A DNA stretch of 64,000 nucleotides from Idiomarina sp. MD25a (GTDB lineage: Bacteria; Pseudomonadota; Gammaproteobacteria; Enterobacterales; Alteromonadaceae): positions 62,066-126,065 of the forward strand of contig NZ_MDGT01000002.1 of assembly GCF_001870515.1 (NCBI RefSeq), given 5' to 3'. The notes beneath the pieces are model-generated. The model did not search any database and was not told the origin of the DNA. It saw only the letters and a program-made list of their open reading frames with translations. Shown in pieces: positions 1 through 9,067 of this stretch; the first letter of the stretch is position 1, and each line of letters opens with the position of its first letter. A program made the position numbers and the translations under genes.

Positions 1-187
1 CATTGAAGCAACAGGCTATCATCTATGGCCAAAAGAGGCTGATCGTGTAGATACGGGCATTGACTATTCGCCGTTGTGGTTTAGACATAATTTTTATGCA
101 CCGTATCCTTACCGTCCTTACTATTACCCCTACCCAACGCGGGTAAGAGTTCAAGACGACAAACCCAGCGTGAAAAATAAGCAATAG
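1..187 (+). CDS. C-terminal end of an Slp/YeaY-type outer membrane lipoprotein (5' truncated)
   Basis: An open frame enters from the left edge (first full codon at 2) and stops at TAG 185-187, giving 61 residues. The tail is rich in Tyr and Pro (a PYPYRPYYYPYP stretch) and ends in a charged, hydrophilic segment. It runs straight into the hydrolase gene and then fadD. In E. coli the Slp paralogue YeaY lies just upstream of tsaB and fadD, so an Slp-family lipoprotein is the best guess. The lipobox and N-terminal domain lie outside the window, so the family call rests mainly on gene order plus the aromatic tail. Confidence 0.5.
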   Translation, partial: IEATGYHLWPKEADRVDTGIDYSPLWFRHNFYAPYPYRPYYYPYPTRVRVQDDKPSVKNKQ

Positions 188-188
188 C

Positions 189-1064
189 GTGTTGTATCAG
201 TCGTTACTTGAGCGTGCTCAGCCCATCGAGTACGCTCTTGACTGGGGTTGCCTCAGAGGACTAGCGTGGGGCAATGTCAGTAATCCTCGTTACATACTCT
301 TGCACGGTTGGCTAGATAATTGTCACTCGTTTCTACCTCTTGTTGAACATCTACTTGAATCTGACGAAGGAATCCTTGCGCTTGATTGGGCAGGTCATGG
401 TCACTCGGACCACCGACCCACGGGAAATTACTATCATTTCACTGATTATGCGTACGATATTTGGCAATTGATTAAGACTCATGAATGGTCGAACATCACG
501 CTCGTTGGTCATTCCATGGGAGGCTTTGTGGCGAATATGGTTGCCACACTTTTACCGAAGCAGGTGTCGCACTTGGTGCTAATCGAGGCGTTTGGTTTAC
601 TCACCAGTGACGGCGAGAACGCGCACGAGCAACTTTTGGCTGGTTTTCAGTCGCGCAGAAAGTCGCATGAGGCGCGTTGGCGTCCCTATACAGCCAAGTC
701 AAATGCTGTGTTAGCGCGAGCCAAAACTGCAGATTTCGGCAATCAACTTGTAGAGGTATTGGTAGAGCGAGGAATCAAGTTGATGGCCGATGGTCATTGG
801 TATTGGCGTGCTGATCCAAAAGTGCGATCAACATCCCCTTATCGGTTGCCTGCTCAAGCAGTTGAACAAATTTTGAACCAGTTAAACGTGCCCGTTGTAT
901 TAATAAGAGGGAGCGAAGGTTATGCCCAACTCGATAAGGCACTCGAACAGTGGCAGGACTGCGTGCCGCAATTACAGGTGGCTGAGATGAAAGGTGGGCA
1001 TCATATTCATATGCAATGCCCGAAAGATATTGCGGCCTTGGTCCGTCAACAGTCGTCATCTTAG
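189..1064 (+). CDS. alpha/beta hydrolase
   Basis: This 291-residue protein has an alpha/beta-hydrolase fold: an oxyanion-hole HGW at residues 39-41, the nucleophile elbow GHSMGG with Ser109, and a catalytic His candidate in GGHHIH near 271-274. The substrate cannot be told from sequence. It starts with GTG at 189, one base after the preceding stop; a TTG follows directly at 192 and could be used instead. It sits between the lipoprotein and fadD, where similar hydrolases are common in Alteromonadales, so a role with acyl esters or thioesters is possible but not shown. It lacks the cap-domain features of a named family that I recognise. Confidence 0.85.
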   Translation: MLYQSLLERAQPIEYALDWGCLRGLAWGNVSNPRYILLHGWLDNCHSFLPLVEHLLESDEGILALDWAGHGHSDHRPTGNYYHFTDYAYDIWQLIKTHEWSNITLVGHSMGGFVANMVATLLPKQVSHLVLIEAFGLLTSDGENAHEQLLAGFQSRRKSHEARWRPYTAKSNAVLARAKTADFGNQLVEVLVERGIKLMADGHWYWRADPKVRSTSPYRLPAQAVEQILNQLNVPVVLIRGSEGYAQLDKALEQWQDCVPQLQVAEMKGGHHIHMQCPKDIAALVRQQSSS

Positions 1065-1091
1065 ATTGTGCCGAGGGGCGTGATTGAGATA

Positions 1092-1108
1092 AACTGGTCC
1101 GATAAGCT
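1092..1108 (+). promoter_or_regulatory. candidate FadR operator upstream of fadD
   Basis: The 17-mer AACTGGTCCGATAAGCT lies 54 bp before the fadD start codon. It fits the known FadR operator pattern (A-N-CTGGTCNGAC with a less conserved right half) at the left half and centre. fadR itself is encoded 5 kb downstream, which supports the assignment. Binding is inferred. Confidence 0.6.
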
Positions 1109-1162
1109 TACGTTTACGTGAACTCTACATAATAATTATAGAAATAAATTTTGGAGCCTAGT

Positions 1163-2830
1163 ATGGAAAAGATTTGGCTTAAACATTACCCAGCGGGAGT
1201 GCCAGATACGATCGATCCAGATCACTATGCGTCGTTGCTCGATATTCTCGAAGAGAGTATTGAGAAATACGGTGAAAAGACAGCATTCGTGAATATGGAC
1301 TGCGAAATGTCTTTTGCAGAGCTGGGTGAAAAGGCAAAGCAATTCGCCGCCTACCTGCAAAGCATTGGCCTTAAAAAAGGTGATGCAGTGGCGATTATGA
1401 TGCCAAATCTGTTGCAGTACCCTGTGGCACTTTTTGGTGTGCTCGCAGCGGGCATGACAGTGGTCAATGTGAACCCGTTGTACACACCCCGTGAACTAAA
1501 GCATCAGTTGAATGACTCACAAGCGAAAGCGCTTGTGATTTTAGAGAATTTTGCAAACACGTATGAAAAGATTGCCAACGATGTGCAACTTGAAAAAGTG
1601 ATCACCACGCAAATTGGTGATTTACTGCCTGCACCTAAGCGCTGGTTAGTCAACTTTGTGGTGAAGTACGTTAAGCGTATGGTGCCGAGTCACTCGATTA
1701 GTCGACGTGTTGATTTCAACGTCGCGTTAAACAAAGGCAAGCAAAAAGCGTATCAACGGCCTTCGTTAACCGGTGATGATATTGCTTTCTTACAATACAC
1801 AGGCGGTACAACCGGTGTCGCGAAGGGCGCTATGTTGTCTCATAGAAACATGGTGGCAAACTTAGAGCAGGTTTCATCGGTCATTACACCGATCATGTCC
1901 GATGGCGAAGAAATTATTATTACTGCATTACCGCTTTATCATATCTTTGCCTTAACAGCGAACTGCTTAACGTTCATCAAGCACGGCGGACGTAATATTT
2001 TAATCACCAACCCACGCGATATGCCTGGGTTTGTAAAAGAGCTGGGTAAAGTTAAGTTCTCGATGATCTCGGGTGTCAATACGTTGTTTAATGGACTATT
2101 GAACACCAAGGGCTTTAAAGATCTCGACTTTTCTAACTTAAAAGTGGCTTTAGGTGGCGGTATGGCGGTGCAAAAGTCAGTAGCTGAACACTGGGAGCGC
2201 GTCACAAAGTCTCGTTTGCTCGAAGGTTATGGTCTAACTGAGTGTGCGCCCGTCGTCACGGTAAACCCTTACGATATTGAACACTACACCGGCAGTATCG
2301 GTCTACCCGTGCCAAGCACTGACATAAAAATTTGCGACCCAGACAGTGGCGAGGAAGTGGCCATCGGTGAAGCTGGTGAGCTGTATGTGAAAGGTCCGCA
2401 AGTCATGGTGGGCTACCTTAATCGCCCAGATGCGACAGCAGAGTCGATTAAAGACGGTTGGTTTGCGACTGGCGACATGGCAACCTGCGACGAACGTGGG
2501 TATTTTAAAATCGTAGATCGCAAGAAAGATATGATTTTGGTTTCAGGCTTTAACGTTTATCCTAATGAAATCGAAGATGTGCTTGCCGATCACCCAAAAG
2601 TACTGGAAGTGGCTGCTGTTGGCGTGCCGCACGAGTCGTCGGGTGAGGTTGTGAAAGTCTTCATTGTTAAAAAGGATAAGTCTCTAACGGAACGAGAGAT
2701 CATCGACTTTTCGAGAGAAAACCTAACAGGCTACAAGGTGCCGAAACTCGTTGAGTTTCGCGATGAGTTGCCAAAATCGAATGTGGGCAAAATCCTACGT
2801 AAAGAGCTAAGAGACGAGAAAAAAGATTGA
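1163..2830 (+). CDS. fadD: long-chain-fatty-acid--CoA ligase FadD
   Basis: This enzyme activates long-chain fatty acids with ATP and CoA at the inner face of the cytoplasmic membrane, the entry step of beta-oxidation. The 555-residue product is colinear with E. coli FadD. It carries the AMP-binding P-loop [12 protein letters not shown], the GYGLTE motif, the FACS signature region around DGWFATGD and the C-terminal catalytic Lys segment SNVGKILR. I place the start at ATG 1163, preceded by GGAG at 1153-1156 and matching the E. coli N-terminus; an upstream in-frame TTG at 1151 has no suitable ribosome site. A FadR-like operator precedes it. Its stop overlaps the rnd start by 4 nt. Confidence 0.97.
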   Translation: MEKIWLKHYPAGVPDTIDPDHYASLLDILEESIEKYGEKTAFVNMDCEMSFAELGEKAKQFAAYLQSIGLKKGDAVAIMMPNLLQYPVALFGVLAAGMTVVNVNPLYTPRELKHQLNDSQAKALVILENFANTYEKIANDVQLEKVITTQIGDLLPAPKRWLVNFVVKYVKRMVPSHSISRRVDFNVALNKGKQKAYQRPSLTGDDIAFLQYTGGTTGVAKGAMLSHRNMVANLEQVSSVITPIMSDGEEIIITALPLYHIFALTANCLTFIKHGGRNILITNPRDMPGFVKELGKVKFSMISGVNTLFNGLLNTKGFKDLDFSNLKVALGGGMAVQKSVAEHWERVTKSRLLEGYGLTECAPVVTVNPYDIEHYTGSIGLPVPSTDIKICDPDSGEEVAIGEAGELYVKGPQVMVGYLNRPDATAESIKDGWFATGDMATCDERGYFKIVDRKKDMILVSGFNVYPNEIEDVLADHPKVLEVAAVGVPHESSGEVVKVFIVKKDKSLTEREIIDFSRENLTGYKVPKLVEFRDELPKSNVGKILRKELRDEKKD

Positions 2831-3984
2831 CTAAGTTAACTCATCCAGACACTGGATACCGTTATATCAGTAGCGCTGAAGCACTTACTGAATTTTGTCA
2901 AAGAGCCCGCGTTGCGGGCTCATTTGCTATTGATACCGAATTTGTAAGAAGAAAAACATATTTTGCCAAGCTAGGTCTTGTACAACTTAATGTTGATGGC
3001 GATACTTTTATCATCGATCCCTTGTACGATATTGATCTTGCTAATTTGTGGCAGCTTATCGCGGATCCGGATGTCATTACTGTATTGCATGCTGGGGGAG
3101 AGGATATCGAACTATTCTTTCATCAGTCTAATGGTGAGAAACCGCGTGCTGTATTCGACACACAAATTGCAGCAGGTTTTACGGGTATGGGCTCGTCACT
3201 CGGTTATGCCAATTTAGTTGAGCAGCTCTTTGATGGTGTGACGCTAGATAAAAGTCAGTCACGTACGGACTGGTTGAAGCGGCCACTGAGTGAGGAACAA
3301 TTAGCTTACGCGGCAGCGGACGTGAGCTTTTTGAACACGATGTACCCGTGGTTAGCGGCGCAAGTGGCAGAGGCTCATGTAGCAGATATCGTCACTGAAG
3401 AAAGTCAGTTACAAGTAAATAAGCGTACACAAACTATCCCTAAACACTTGCTGTACTTGTTTGTCGGTAATGCTTGGCAACTTAATCAAAAACAATTACA
3501 AGTGATGAGAGCGCTAGCGGCGTGGCGCGTAGAAAAGGCGGTCAGTGAAAATATGCCGCTCGGTTTTATTTTCAAGGACGGTGTATTAATCGAGCTGGCG
3601 CGGAAAATGCCGGAGTCTAAATCCGACTTACATAAAATTAGGGATTTAGCGCCGATGACGCGTAAGTACTCAGGTAGCGAGATTATCGACCAGATCGCTT
3701 TAGCGCTCGCCGACGATGCATCGACTTGGCCGCAGACTTTGCAAAGGCTCGACGACATGCCAAACTATAAAACCGCGTTTAATGGTATCAAGAAAGCGGC
3801 ACAGGGCTTAGCCTCAATGCTTGGGATTGATACGGCATTGGTCGCTTCGCGCAAGCAAATTAATGACTTTTTGATGTATCACTGGCAGTTCAGCGCGGAT
3901 CATCGCGCGGAATTACCTCGGCCTGATTTACAGCAGGGCTGGCGCTGGAGAGCGCTAGAATCTGAATTAAAAGAATATATTTAA
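2827..3984 (+). CDS. rnd: ribonuclease D
   Basis: RNase D is a 3'-5' exoribonuclease that matures tRNA 3' ends. The 385-residue protein has an N-terminal DEDD exonuclease domain with Asp36 and Glu38 in AIDTEF, a later acidic motif in HAGGEDIEL, and the DEDDy-type Tyr-x3-Asp in [10 protein letters not shown]. An HRDC nucleic-acid-binding region follows at roughly residues 210-290. Translation starts at TTG 2827, overlapping the fadD stop by 4 nt, so expression is probably coupled. The fadD-rnd order matches E. coli. Confidence 0.95.
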   Translation: MTKLTHPDTGYRYISSAEALTEFCQRARVAGSFAIDTEFVRRKTYFAKLGLVQLNVDGDTFIIDPLYDIDLANLWQLIADPDVITVLHAGGEDIELFFHQSNGEKPRAVFDTQIAAGFTGMGSSLGYANLVEQLFDGVTLDKSQSRTDWLKRPLSEEQLAYAAADVSFLNTMYPWLAAQVAEAHVADIVTEESQLQVNKRTQTIPKHLLYLFVGNAWQLNQKQLQVMRALAAWRVEKAVSENMPLGFIFKDGVLIELARKMPESKSDLHKIRDLAPMTRKYSGSEIIDQIALALADDASTWPQTLQRLDDMPNYKTAFNGIKKAAQGLASMLGIDTALVASRKQINDFLMYHWQFSADHRAELPRPDLQQGWRWRALESELKEYI

Positions 3985-3999
3985 CGCGAGTTTAAGACC

Positions 4000-4245
4000 A
4001 TGCTGTGCGACGTATTTAAAAGCTCAAAGAAAAGCGATACCTATCTATACCTCCCGTTGGGAAGTGAATTTGATGAGTTGCCTGAAGCATTAGTAAACCA
4101 CTTTGGCACTCCGCAAAAAATAATGACGATAAATTTAGACAAACGCGACCAACTTGCTCGGATTAGCGTAGAAGAATTAAAACAGCACTTGGTGGAGCCA
4201 GGCTACTATTTGCAACTTCCACCACAACAGGAGTCCATGCTATGA
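4000..4245 (+). CDS. ycgL: YcgL family protein
   Basis: This 81-residue protein matches the YcgL (UPF0745) family along its length. The N-terminal C-x-V/F-x-SS-K-K-x-x-T-Y-L-Y pattern and the C-terminal GYYLQLPP segment are both present. Its molecular function is unknown. It lies 15 bp after rnd, and its TGA overlaps the ATG of the transglycosylase by 4 nt, so the two are probably co-translated. The order rnd, ycgL, lytic transglycosylase, ycgN is common in gammaproteobacteria. Confidence 0.92.
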   Translation: MLCDVFKSSKKSDTYLYLPLGSEFDELPEALVNHFGTPQKIMTINLDKRDQLARISVEELKQHLVEPGYYLQLPPQQESML

Positions 4246-5273
4246 AAAAGTTAACTTTGAGCACTTTGGCGCTTATCGTAAGTGCATCGTCGATAGGGTT
4301 TACCGCTCATGTAAATGCCTCTCAGTCTGAACAGGGCTCGGCAAGCGAACAAAGCGATAATGTCGAGCAGAAGTTTCAGACGTATGTCGATAAACTGCGC
4401 GCTGAGGCGCTTGAGCAAGGCTACACTACTGACACACTTGATCGGGCGTTTGCTAAAGTTAAATACTATCAACGCGCTGTTGAGCTCGATAAAAACCAAC
4501 CGGAATTTAAACTCACGTTAGATACTTACTTGCCGCGAGCAGTGCCGGATTGGAAAGCACAAAAAGCCATTGAAAAATATCAAGAGCACAAAGACTTACT
4601 TGACGAAATCGGTAAGAAGTACGGTGTGCAACCCCGCTTTATCGTTGCACTGTGGGGTATTGAGACTAATTTTGGCTCCTATACGGGTGGCTTTGATGTT
4701 GTTTCGGCATTAACGACGTTGGCTTTTGATGGACGCCGCGAGGCCTTTTTCAAAAAGCAACTCTGGCAAGCTCTGACTATCATTCAAGACGGTCACATCG
4801 AGCCTGAACAAATGAAAGGTTCTTGGGCAGGTGCGATGGGACAAACCCAGTTTATGCCAAGTTCGTTCATGAGCTACGCTATTGATTATGATGGTGATGG
4901 TAAAAAGGATATTTGGAACAGTTATGGTGATGTATTTGCTTCAGCCGCTAACTACTTGAGCTCTGTGGGTTGGCGAGATGATGTGACGTGGGGACGCCAA
5001 GTACAGTTACCTGAACAGTTTGATACATCGTTAGCTGGGCTAGATACCAAAAAGGGACTCGCCGAATGGCAAAAGCTGGGTATTACGCGCATGGACGGAA
5101 GCCCGTTACCGCAACGAGATGATATTGAAGCCTCGGTTGTGATTCCTGATGATAAAGAAGGTCGAGTGTATCTTGCCTATGCCAATTACGATGCGTTGAT
5201 GCGTTGGAACCGTTCGCATTATTTTGTTGCTGCTGTCGGGTATCTCTCTGATCGTATCCGTTTTCCTCGATGA
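4242..5273 (+). CDS. lytic murein transglycosylase, MltB family
   Basis: Lytic transglycosylases cleave the MurNAc-GlcNAc bond of peptidoglycan and leave a 1,6-anhydro end. The 343-residue product starts with a Sec-type signal peptide (basic MKK, hydrophobic core to about residue 22, Ala-rich cleavage zone near NAS). No lipobox Cys is seen, so it is probably periplasmic and not a lipoprotein like MltB proper. The catalytic Glu is Glu141 in GIETNFG, and the family motif GAMGQTQFMPSS follows. It overlaps ycgL and ycgN by 4 nt on each side, forming a tight operon. Confidence 0.93.
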   Translation: MKKLTLSTLALIVSASSIGFTAHVNASQSEQGSASEQSDNVEQKFQTYVDKLRAEALEQGYTTDTLDRAFAKVKYYQRAVELDKNQPEFKLTLDTYLPRAVPDWKAQKAIEKYQEHKDLLDEIGKKYGVQPRFIVALWGIETNFGSYTGGFDVVSALTTLAFDGRREAFFKKQLWQALTIIQDGHIEPEQMKGSWAGAMGQTQFMPSSFMSYAIDYDGDGKKDIWNSYGDVFASAANYLSSVGWRDDVTWGRQVQLPEQFDTSLAGLDTKKGLAEWQKLGITRMDGSPLPQRDDIEASVVIPDDKEGRVYLAYANYDALMRWNRSHYFVAAVGYLSDRIRFPR

Positions 5274-5698
5274 ATTGGTATGATAAACCGCTTCATGCGC
5301 TCAATCATCGCGAATGGGAAGCCCTTTGCGATGGTTGTGGGCAATGTTGTCTAAACCAATTATTAGATGAAGAGGATAACCTGTATCAAACCGATGTCGC
5401 GTGCCGATTATTGGATACTGACAATGCAGTGTGCAGTGACTATGAAAACCGTACTCAGCGAGTATCCAGTTGTGTTCAGCTGACACCCGAGAACTTAGAT
5501 GCGGTTTATTTCATGCCTAAAACCTGCGCTTACCGGCTTAGAGCGCAAGGGCAACCGCTTCCGGATTGGCATCCTGTGCGCCATCATGGCAATAAATTAG
5601 CGATGAAAAAAGCCGGCTATCATGTAGCCGGCCATTGTATCAGTGAAACAGAATTCCGAGGCGAGTTAGAAGATCGTATTGTTACCTGGCCGCTCTAG
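5270..5698 (+). CDS. ycgN: YcgN family cysteine-cluster protein
   Basis: This 142-residue protein belongs to the YcgN/UPF0260 family, recognised by its cysteine cluster: CDGCGQCC near residues 20-27 and later single Cys residues (CRLLD, CSDYE, C before VQLTPENLDAVYFMPKTCAYR). The pattern resembles zinc- or iron-sulfur-binding CxxCxxCC proteins; the function is unknown. ATG 5270 overlaps the preceding stop by 4 nt. Its stop overlaps the convergent dsbB stop by 4 nt, leaving no room for a terminator. Confidence 0.92.
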   Translation: MNWYDKPLHALNHREWEALCDGCGQCCLNQLLDEEDNLYQTDVACRLLDTDNAVCSDYENRTQRVSSCVQLTPENLDAVYFMPKTCAYRLRAQGQPLPDWHPVRHHGNKLAMKKAGYHVAGHCISETEFRGELEDRIVTWPL

Positions 5699-6207
5699 CG
5701 TAGCTTGTAAATAATATGGCTGACGGCTGCTACGGTAACAATAAGCGTCACGCCTGCAAAAATAAAGGTCATCCACGCTGGCATGGTGGCACCTAAAAAC
5801 GACCAGTCAATATCGCCACACAAGCCTGGCGCTGAAAAATAGCTAGGTAGCCATTCATGCAGTGGCGCCCAAGACGGAAAATTCGGGTTGCTTTCACAGA
5901 CCGCAAAGAACGCATTTTTTGAAGTTTGCAGATCCCAGTGGTCATAAGCAATGAGTAACCCTTCAACAGCTGAGTAGAGCACCCCAGCAAGTGCTATCAA
6001 GCGTATGAACGGATGCGTCGCCCCCCAATAGCCAAGCAGAGCAAACAACGCAATCCCGATCACTGCCACGCGTTGATATACACATTTTACGCAGGGCTCA
6101 AGCCCAAGACCGTACTGAAAGTAGGCGGCAGCAGCTAATAGCGACAAGGAGATGATAAATAGCGCTAACCACGCGTTGCGCTGAGTTGGCCAAAGGTATA
6201 TTCGCAT
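5695..6207 (-). CDS. dsbB: disulfide bond formation protein B
   Basis: DsbB reoxidises periplasmic DsbA and passes the electrons to quinones in the inner membrane. The 170-residue product has four predicted membrane segments and both required cysteine pairs: Cys39/Cys42 (CVKC) in the first periplasmic loop and Cys104/Cys130 in the second. It is read towards ycgN and diverges from fadR across about 140 bp. Length and topology are normal for the family. Confidence 0.95.
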   Translation of the reverse strand: MRIYLWPTQRNAWLALFIISLSLLAAAAYFQYGLGLEPCVKCVYQRVAVIGIALFALLGYWGATHPFIRLIALAGVLYSAVEGLLIAYDHWDLQTSKNAFFAVCESNPNFPSWAPLHEWLPSYFSAPGLCGDIDWSFLGATMPAWMTFIFAGVTLIVTVAAVSHIIYKLR

Positions 6208-6284
6208 GATGAGATATATCCGTGAGTGAATTTAAGCGCTATAACATAGCTGAAAAGTAAACGGCTTGTCGATAATAATCAGTT

Positions 6285-6301
6285 TGCTTGTCCGACCTCA
6301 T
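6285..6301 (+). promoter_or_regulatory. candidate FadR operator before fadR (autoregulation)
   Basis: TGCTTGTCCGACCTCAT lies 46 bp before the fadR start codon and resembles the E. coli fadL-type FadR site (AGCTGGTCCGACCTAT), with differences mainly at the ends and one in the left arm. It suggests that FadR controls its own gene. The site is shared with the divergent dsbB upstream region. Confidence 0.5.
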
Positions 6302-6347
6302 GTAACACTGATAGAATCACACGATTGATAATGAAACAGGCGTAACA

Positions 6348-7058
6348 ATGATCATTAAAGCAAAGAGTCCGGCAGGTTTTGCCGAGGAATACATCGTTAA
6401 ATCAATCTGGAACGGTCATTTTGCTCCGGGTACGATCCTTCCTGCAGAGCGTGAACTGTCCGAGCTCATTGGTGTGACTCGCACGACGCTAAGGGAAGTT
6501 TTACAGCGCTTAGCGCGAGATGGTTGGCTAACAATCCAGCACGGTAAACCAACAAAAGTGAATAATTTTTGGGAGACTTCTGGACTTAATATTCTGGAGA
6601 CACTCGCGCGTTTAGATGAAGATGGTATGCCTGAACTGGTTGACCAACTATTGTCAGCGCGCACTAACATTAGCGCGATTTACATTCGTGCTGCCATTCG
6701 ACACAACCCCGAACGCGTTGTCGAGCTCTTGGCTAATACTGACGAACTCGCTGATGATGCAGAGCGTTTTGCGGATTTTGATTACCAATTGAATCATGAT
6801 CTTGCGATGGCGTCGGGTAACCCAATCTATGTACTTGTACTCAATGGTTTTAAAGGCTTGTATTCACGTATTGGCCAATTCTACTTTTCGTCACCTGAAG
6901 CTCGTCAATTAGCACGAGATTATTACCACAACCTCGATAATGTAGCTAAGCAAGGTGATTATAATGAGTCTGTTAACTTGGTTCGGCGTTATGGTTATGA
7001 GTCAGCTGAAATTTGGCATAGTCTTCGCGGCGACATCCCGTCCAACTTAGTCGATTGA
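6348..7058 (+). CDS. fadR: fatty acid metabolism regulator FadR
   Basis: FadR is a GntR-family regulator. It represses fad genes and activates fab genes, and it leaves DNA when long-chain acyl-CoA binds. The 236-residue protein has the N-terminal winged helix ([33 protein letters not shown], residues 27-60 region) and the all-helical acyl-CoA-binding C-terminal domain. It matches E. coli FadR in length and in the [22 protein letters not shown] linker region. ATG 6348 is used. A bidirectional terminator follows. Candidate FadR sites before both fadD and fadR are in this window. Confidence 0.96.
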   Translation: MIIKAKSPAGFAEEYIVKSIWNGHFAPGTILPAERELSELIGVTRTTLREVLQRLARDGWLTIQHGKPTKVNNFWETSGLNILETLARLDEDGMPELVDQLLSARTNISAIYIRAAIRHNPERVVELLANTDELADDAERFADFDYQLNHDLAMASGNPIYVLVLNGFKGLYSRIGQFYFSSPEARQLARDYYHNLDNVAKQGDYNESVNLVRRYGYESAEIWHSLRGDIPSNLVD

Positions 7059-7094
7059 GGCAATCGCTTTTTCCTAAACGGGCTAAATAGACAC

Positions 7095-7123
7095 AAAAAA
7101 AGCCAGCGTTCGCTGGCTTTTTT
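7095..7123. terminator. bidirectional terminator between fadR and sodB
   Basis: The inverted repeat AGCCAGCG/CGCTGGCT is flanked by an A run on the left and a T run on the right. It can stop transcription of fadR on the plus strand and sodB on the minus strand. Confidence 0.9.
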
Positions 7124-7142
7124 GTTAATCAACCTAGCTAAA

Positions 7143-7724
7143 TTAAGCAAAGTTTTTGTTCACGAAATCCCAGTTAAGGAGCTTCCAGAAAGCTTCTAAA
7201 TAGTTAGGGCGTGAATTGCGATAGTCGATGTAATAAGCGTGTTCCCACACATCAACAGTCAATAATGGCGTCACACCATCGTGTGCAACTGGCGTGTCTG
7301 CGTCGTCGGTATTCATGATGTCGACAGAACCATCCGACTTCTTAACTAACCAAGTCCAACCAGAACCGAAGTTGCCCGCAGCACTTGCGTTAAACTCTTC
7401 TTGGAACTTCTCGAAAGAACCCCATTTCTCGTTGATTGCGTCTGCGATTGCGCCGCTAGGAGCACCGCCACCATTGGGGCTCAGGCAATTCCAGTAGAAC
7501 GTGTGGTTCCATACCTGTGCGGCATTGTTAAACAAACCACCTTTCTCAGACTTGATGATGTCTTCAAGCGATTTGCTTTCTAAATCAGTGCCTTTAACTG
7601 CATCATTTAGCTTGCTTACGTAAGTCGCATGGTGCTTGCCATAATGGTATTCGAGTGTCTCTTCTGAAATGTGTGGCTCGAGTGCGTTCTTCTCATAAGG
7701 AAGAGCGGGAAGTTCAAATGCCAT
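7143..7724 (-). CDS. sodB: superoxide dismutase [Fe]
   Basis: SodB converts superoxide to oxygen and hydrogen peroxide in the cytoplasm. The 193-residue protein has all four metal ligands: His27 (YHYGKHH), His74-region (NHTFYW), and the Asp/His pair in DVWEHAYY near 158 and 162. The [11 protein letters not shown] loop is typical of the iron form. It is transcribed towards fadR and diverges from grxD across 235 bp. Confidence 0.95.
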   Translation of the reverse strand: MAFELPALPYEKNALEPHISEETLEYHYGKHHATYVSKLNDAVKGTDLESKSLEDIIKSEKGGLFNNAAQVWNHTFYWNCLSPNGGGAPSGAIADAINEKWGSFEKFQEEFNASAAGNFGSGWTWLVKKSDGSVDIMNTDDADTPVAHDGVTPLLTVDVWEHAYYIDYRNSRPNYLEAFWKLLNWDFVNKNFA

Positions 7725-7905
7725 AATCTCTCTCCATAGTTTTTAGTGCAAATAGCGTCTTACACAAAATGAATGTGCAAGCTGTTGTTGTTATTCATAC
7801 GATATATAGGGGTGACTGGTTCTCTTTTCAAGTATAAGTTTTTATTATTTGTATCGCTGACTGTAAAGCGTTCAAAGAGAGCAATCGGGGGTTGCATGTG
7901 CTAAA

Positions 7906-7930
7906 ATACTTGAGTATTTTTATCAACCAT
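7906..7930 (+). promoter_or_regulatory. candidate IscR type 1 site upstream of grxD
   Basis: The 25 bases resemble the IscR type 1 consensus as I recall it (ATASYYGACT...AGTCRRSTAT), with about 20-21 of 25 positions agreeing by eye: ATACTTGA on the left, TCAAC-x-AT on the right. A shorter palindrome, AAAATACT-TG-AGTATTTT at 7903-7920, overlaps it, so another dimeric repressor is also possible. It ends 29 bp before grxD, a reasonable position for repression. Confidence 0.4.
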
Positions 7931-7959
7931 TCCATTCGTTAACAGTGATTTGAGGTGAT

Positions 7960-8301
7960 ATGGAAACCATCGACAAGATTAAACAGCAGATTGAAGAAAA
8001 CCCCATCCTTCTTTATATGAAGGGCTCACCTAAATTACCGAGCTGTGGCTTTTCTTCTCAAGCCTCGCAAGCGCTCATGGGCTGCGGTCAAGCGTTCGCT
8101 TATGTCGATATCTTACAAAACCCAGATATTCGTGCTGAGTTGCCTAAATACGCAGACTGGCCTACATTCCCGCAACTCTGGGTTGAGGGTGAGCTCATCG
8201 GTGGTTGTGACATCATCGTTGAAATGTTCCAGAAAGGCGAGTTGCAAGAACTGATCACTGAGGTGGCAGCACGTCATCCTCAGCCAGAAAGCGGCGAGTA
8301 A
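7960..8301 (+). CDS. grxD: monothiol glutaredoxin, Grx4 family
   Basis: This 113-residue monothiol glutaredoxin carries the CGFS active site with Cys29. Proteins of this family bind a glutathione-ligated [2Fe-2S] cluster as dimers or with BolA and deliver clusters during Fe-S assembly. Start ATG 7960 follows GAGGTGAT. It is divergent from sodB and followed by the peroxiredoxin gene after 110 bp. An IscR-like site upstream would fit the iron-sulfur role. Confidence 0.95.
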   Translation: METIDKIKQQIEENPILLYMKGSPKLPSCGFSSQASQALMGCGQAFAYVDILQNPDIRAELPKYADWPTFPQLWVEGELIGGCDIIVEMFQKGELQELITEVAARHPQPESGE

Positions 8302-8365
8302 TAATCGGCGCTTAGGGGTTGATCTTTTATTGTCGATCCCCATATTTATTAAAGCTTTTAATTTA

Positions 8366-8383
8366 GGCTGCCAAGCGGCAGCC
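8366..8383 (+). other. GC-rich hairpin in the leader of the peroxiredoxin gene
   Basis: A perfect inverted repeat, GGCTGCC-AAGC-GGCAGCC, lies 28 bp before the start codon. There is no T run behind it, so it is not a standard terminator of grxD. It could be an RNA stability or processing element. Confidence 0.4.
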
Positions 8384-8411
8384 CAACATTCACTAAAGAC
8401 GGAGAGTATCA

Positions 8412-9017
8412 ATGGCAGTTTTAGTAGGACGTAAAGCACCTGACTTTACCGCAGCAGCGGTAATGGGCTCTGGCGAAATCGTTGAAGATTTTAAATTTTC
8501 TGACGCGATCAAAGGCAAGAAAGCCGTCTTGTTCTTCTACCCGCTAGACTTCACATTTGTATGTCCTTCTGAGCTTATCGCATTTGATAAGCGTTTGGAC
8601 GAGTTCAAGAAGCGCGGCGTTGAAGTAATTGGTGTATCAATCGATTCACAATTCACTCACAGCGCATGGCGCAACACTGCAACTGAAGATGGTGGTATTG
8701 GTCAAGTCAAATACCCACTCGTTGCAGACGTTCGTCACAGCATTTGTAAGGCATACGATGTTGAGCATCCAGAAGCAGGCGTTGCATTCCGTGGTTCGTT
8801 CTTAATTGACGAAGATGGTGTTGTACGTCACCAAGTCGTTAACGACTTGCCATTAGGTCGTAACATCGACGAAATGTTGCGCATGGTAGATGCTTTGAAC
8901 TTTAACCAGAAGCACGGCGAAGTTTGCCCTGCAGGTTGGGAAGAAGGTAAAGAAGGCATGAAAGAGAACGCTGAAGGCGTTGCAGCATACCTTTCTAAGA
9001 ACGCTGATAAGCTATAA
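8412..9017 (+). CDS. 2-Cys peroxiredoxin (AhpC/TSA family)
   Basis: This 201-residue thiol peroxidase reduces hydrogen peroxide and organic peroxides. The peroxidatic cysteine is Cys51 in DFTFVCPSE and the resolving cysteine is Cys172 in GEVCPAGW, making it a typical 2-Cys Prx1/AhpC-type enzyme. It also has the GGIG loop linked to sensitivity to over-oxidation. No AhpF gene is next to it, so the reductant (thioredoxin or other) is unknown. SD GGAGAG precedes ATG 8412. With sodB close by it forms a superoxide-to-peroxide detoxification neighbourhood. Confidence 0.94.
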   Translation: MAVLVGRKAPDFTAAAVMGSGEIVEDFKFSDAIKGKKAVLFFYPLDFTFVCPSELIAFDKRLDEFKKRGVEVIGVSIDSQFTHSAWRNTATEDGGIGQVKYPLVADVRHSICKAYDVEHPEAGVAFRGSFLIDEDGVVRHQVVNDLPLGRNIDEMLRMVDALNFNQKHGEVCPAGWEEGKEGMKENAEGVAAYLSKNADKL

Positions 9018-9038
9018 TAATAGCTCGCAGCGATTCAC

Positions 9039-9067
9039 AAAAAACGCGCCGTTGGGCGCGTTTTTTT
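9039..9067. terminator. bidirectional terminator between the peroxiredoxin gene and rnt
   Basis: The stem AACGCGCC/GGCGCGTT with loop GTTG is flanked by A and T runs. It serves the plus-strand peroxiredoxin gene and the minus-strand rnt, whose stop codon lies in its edge. Confidence 0.88.
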
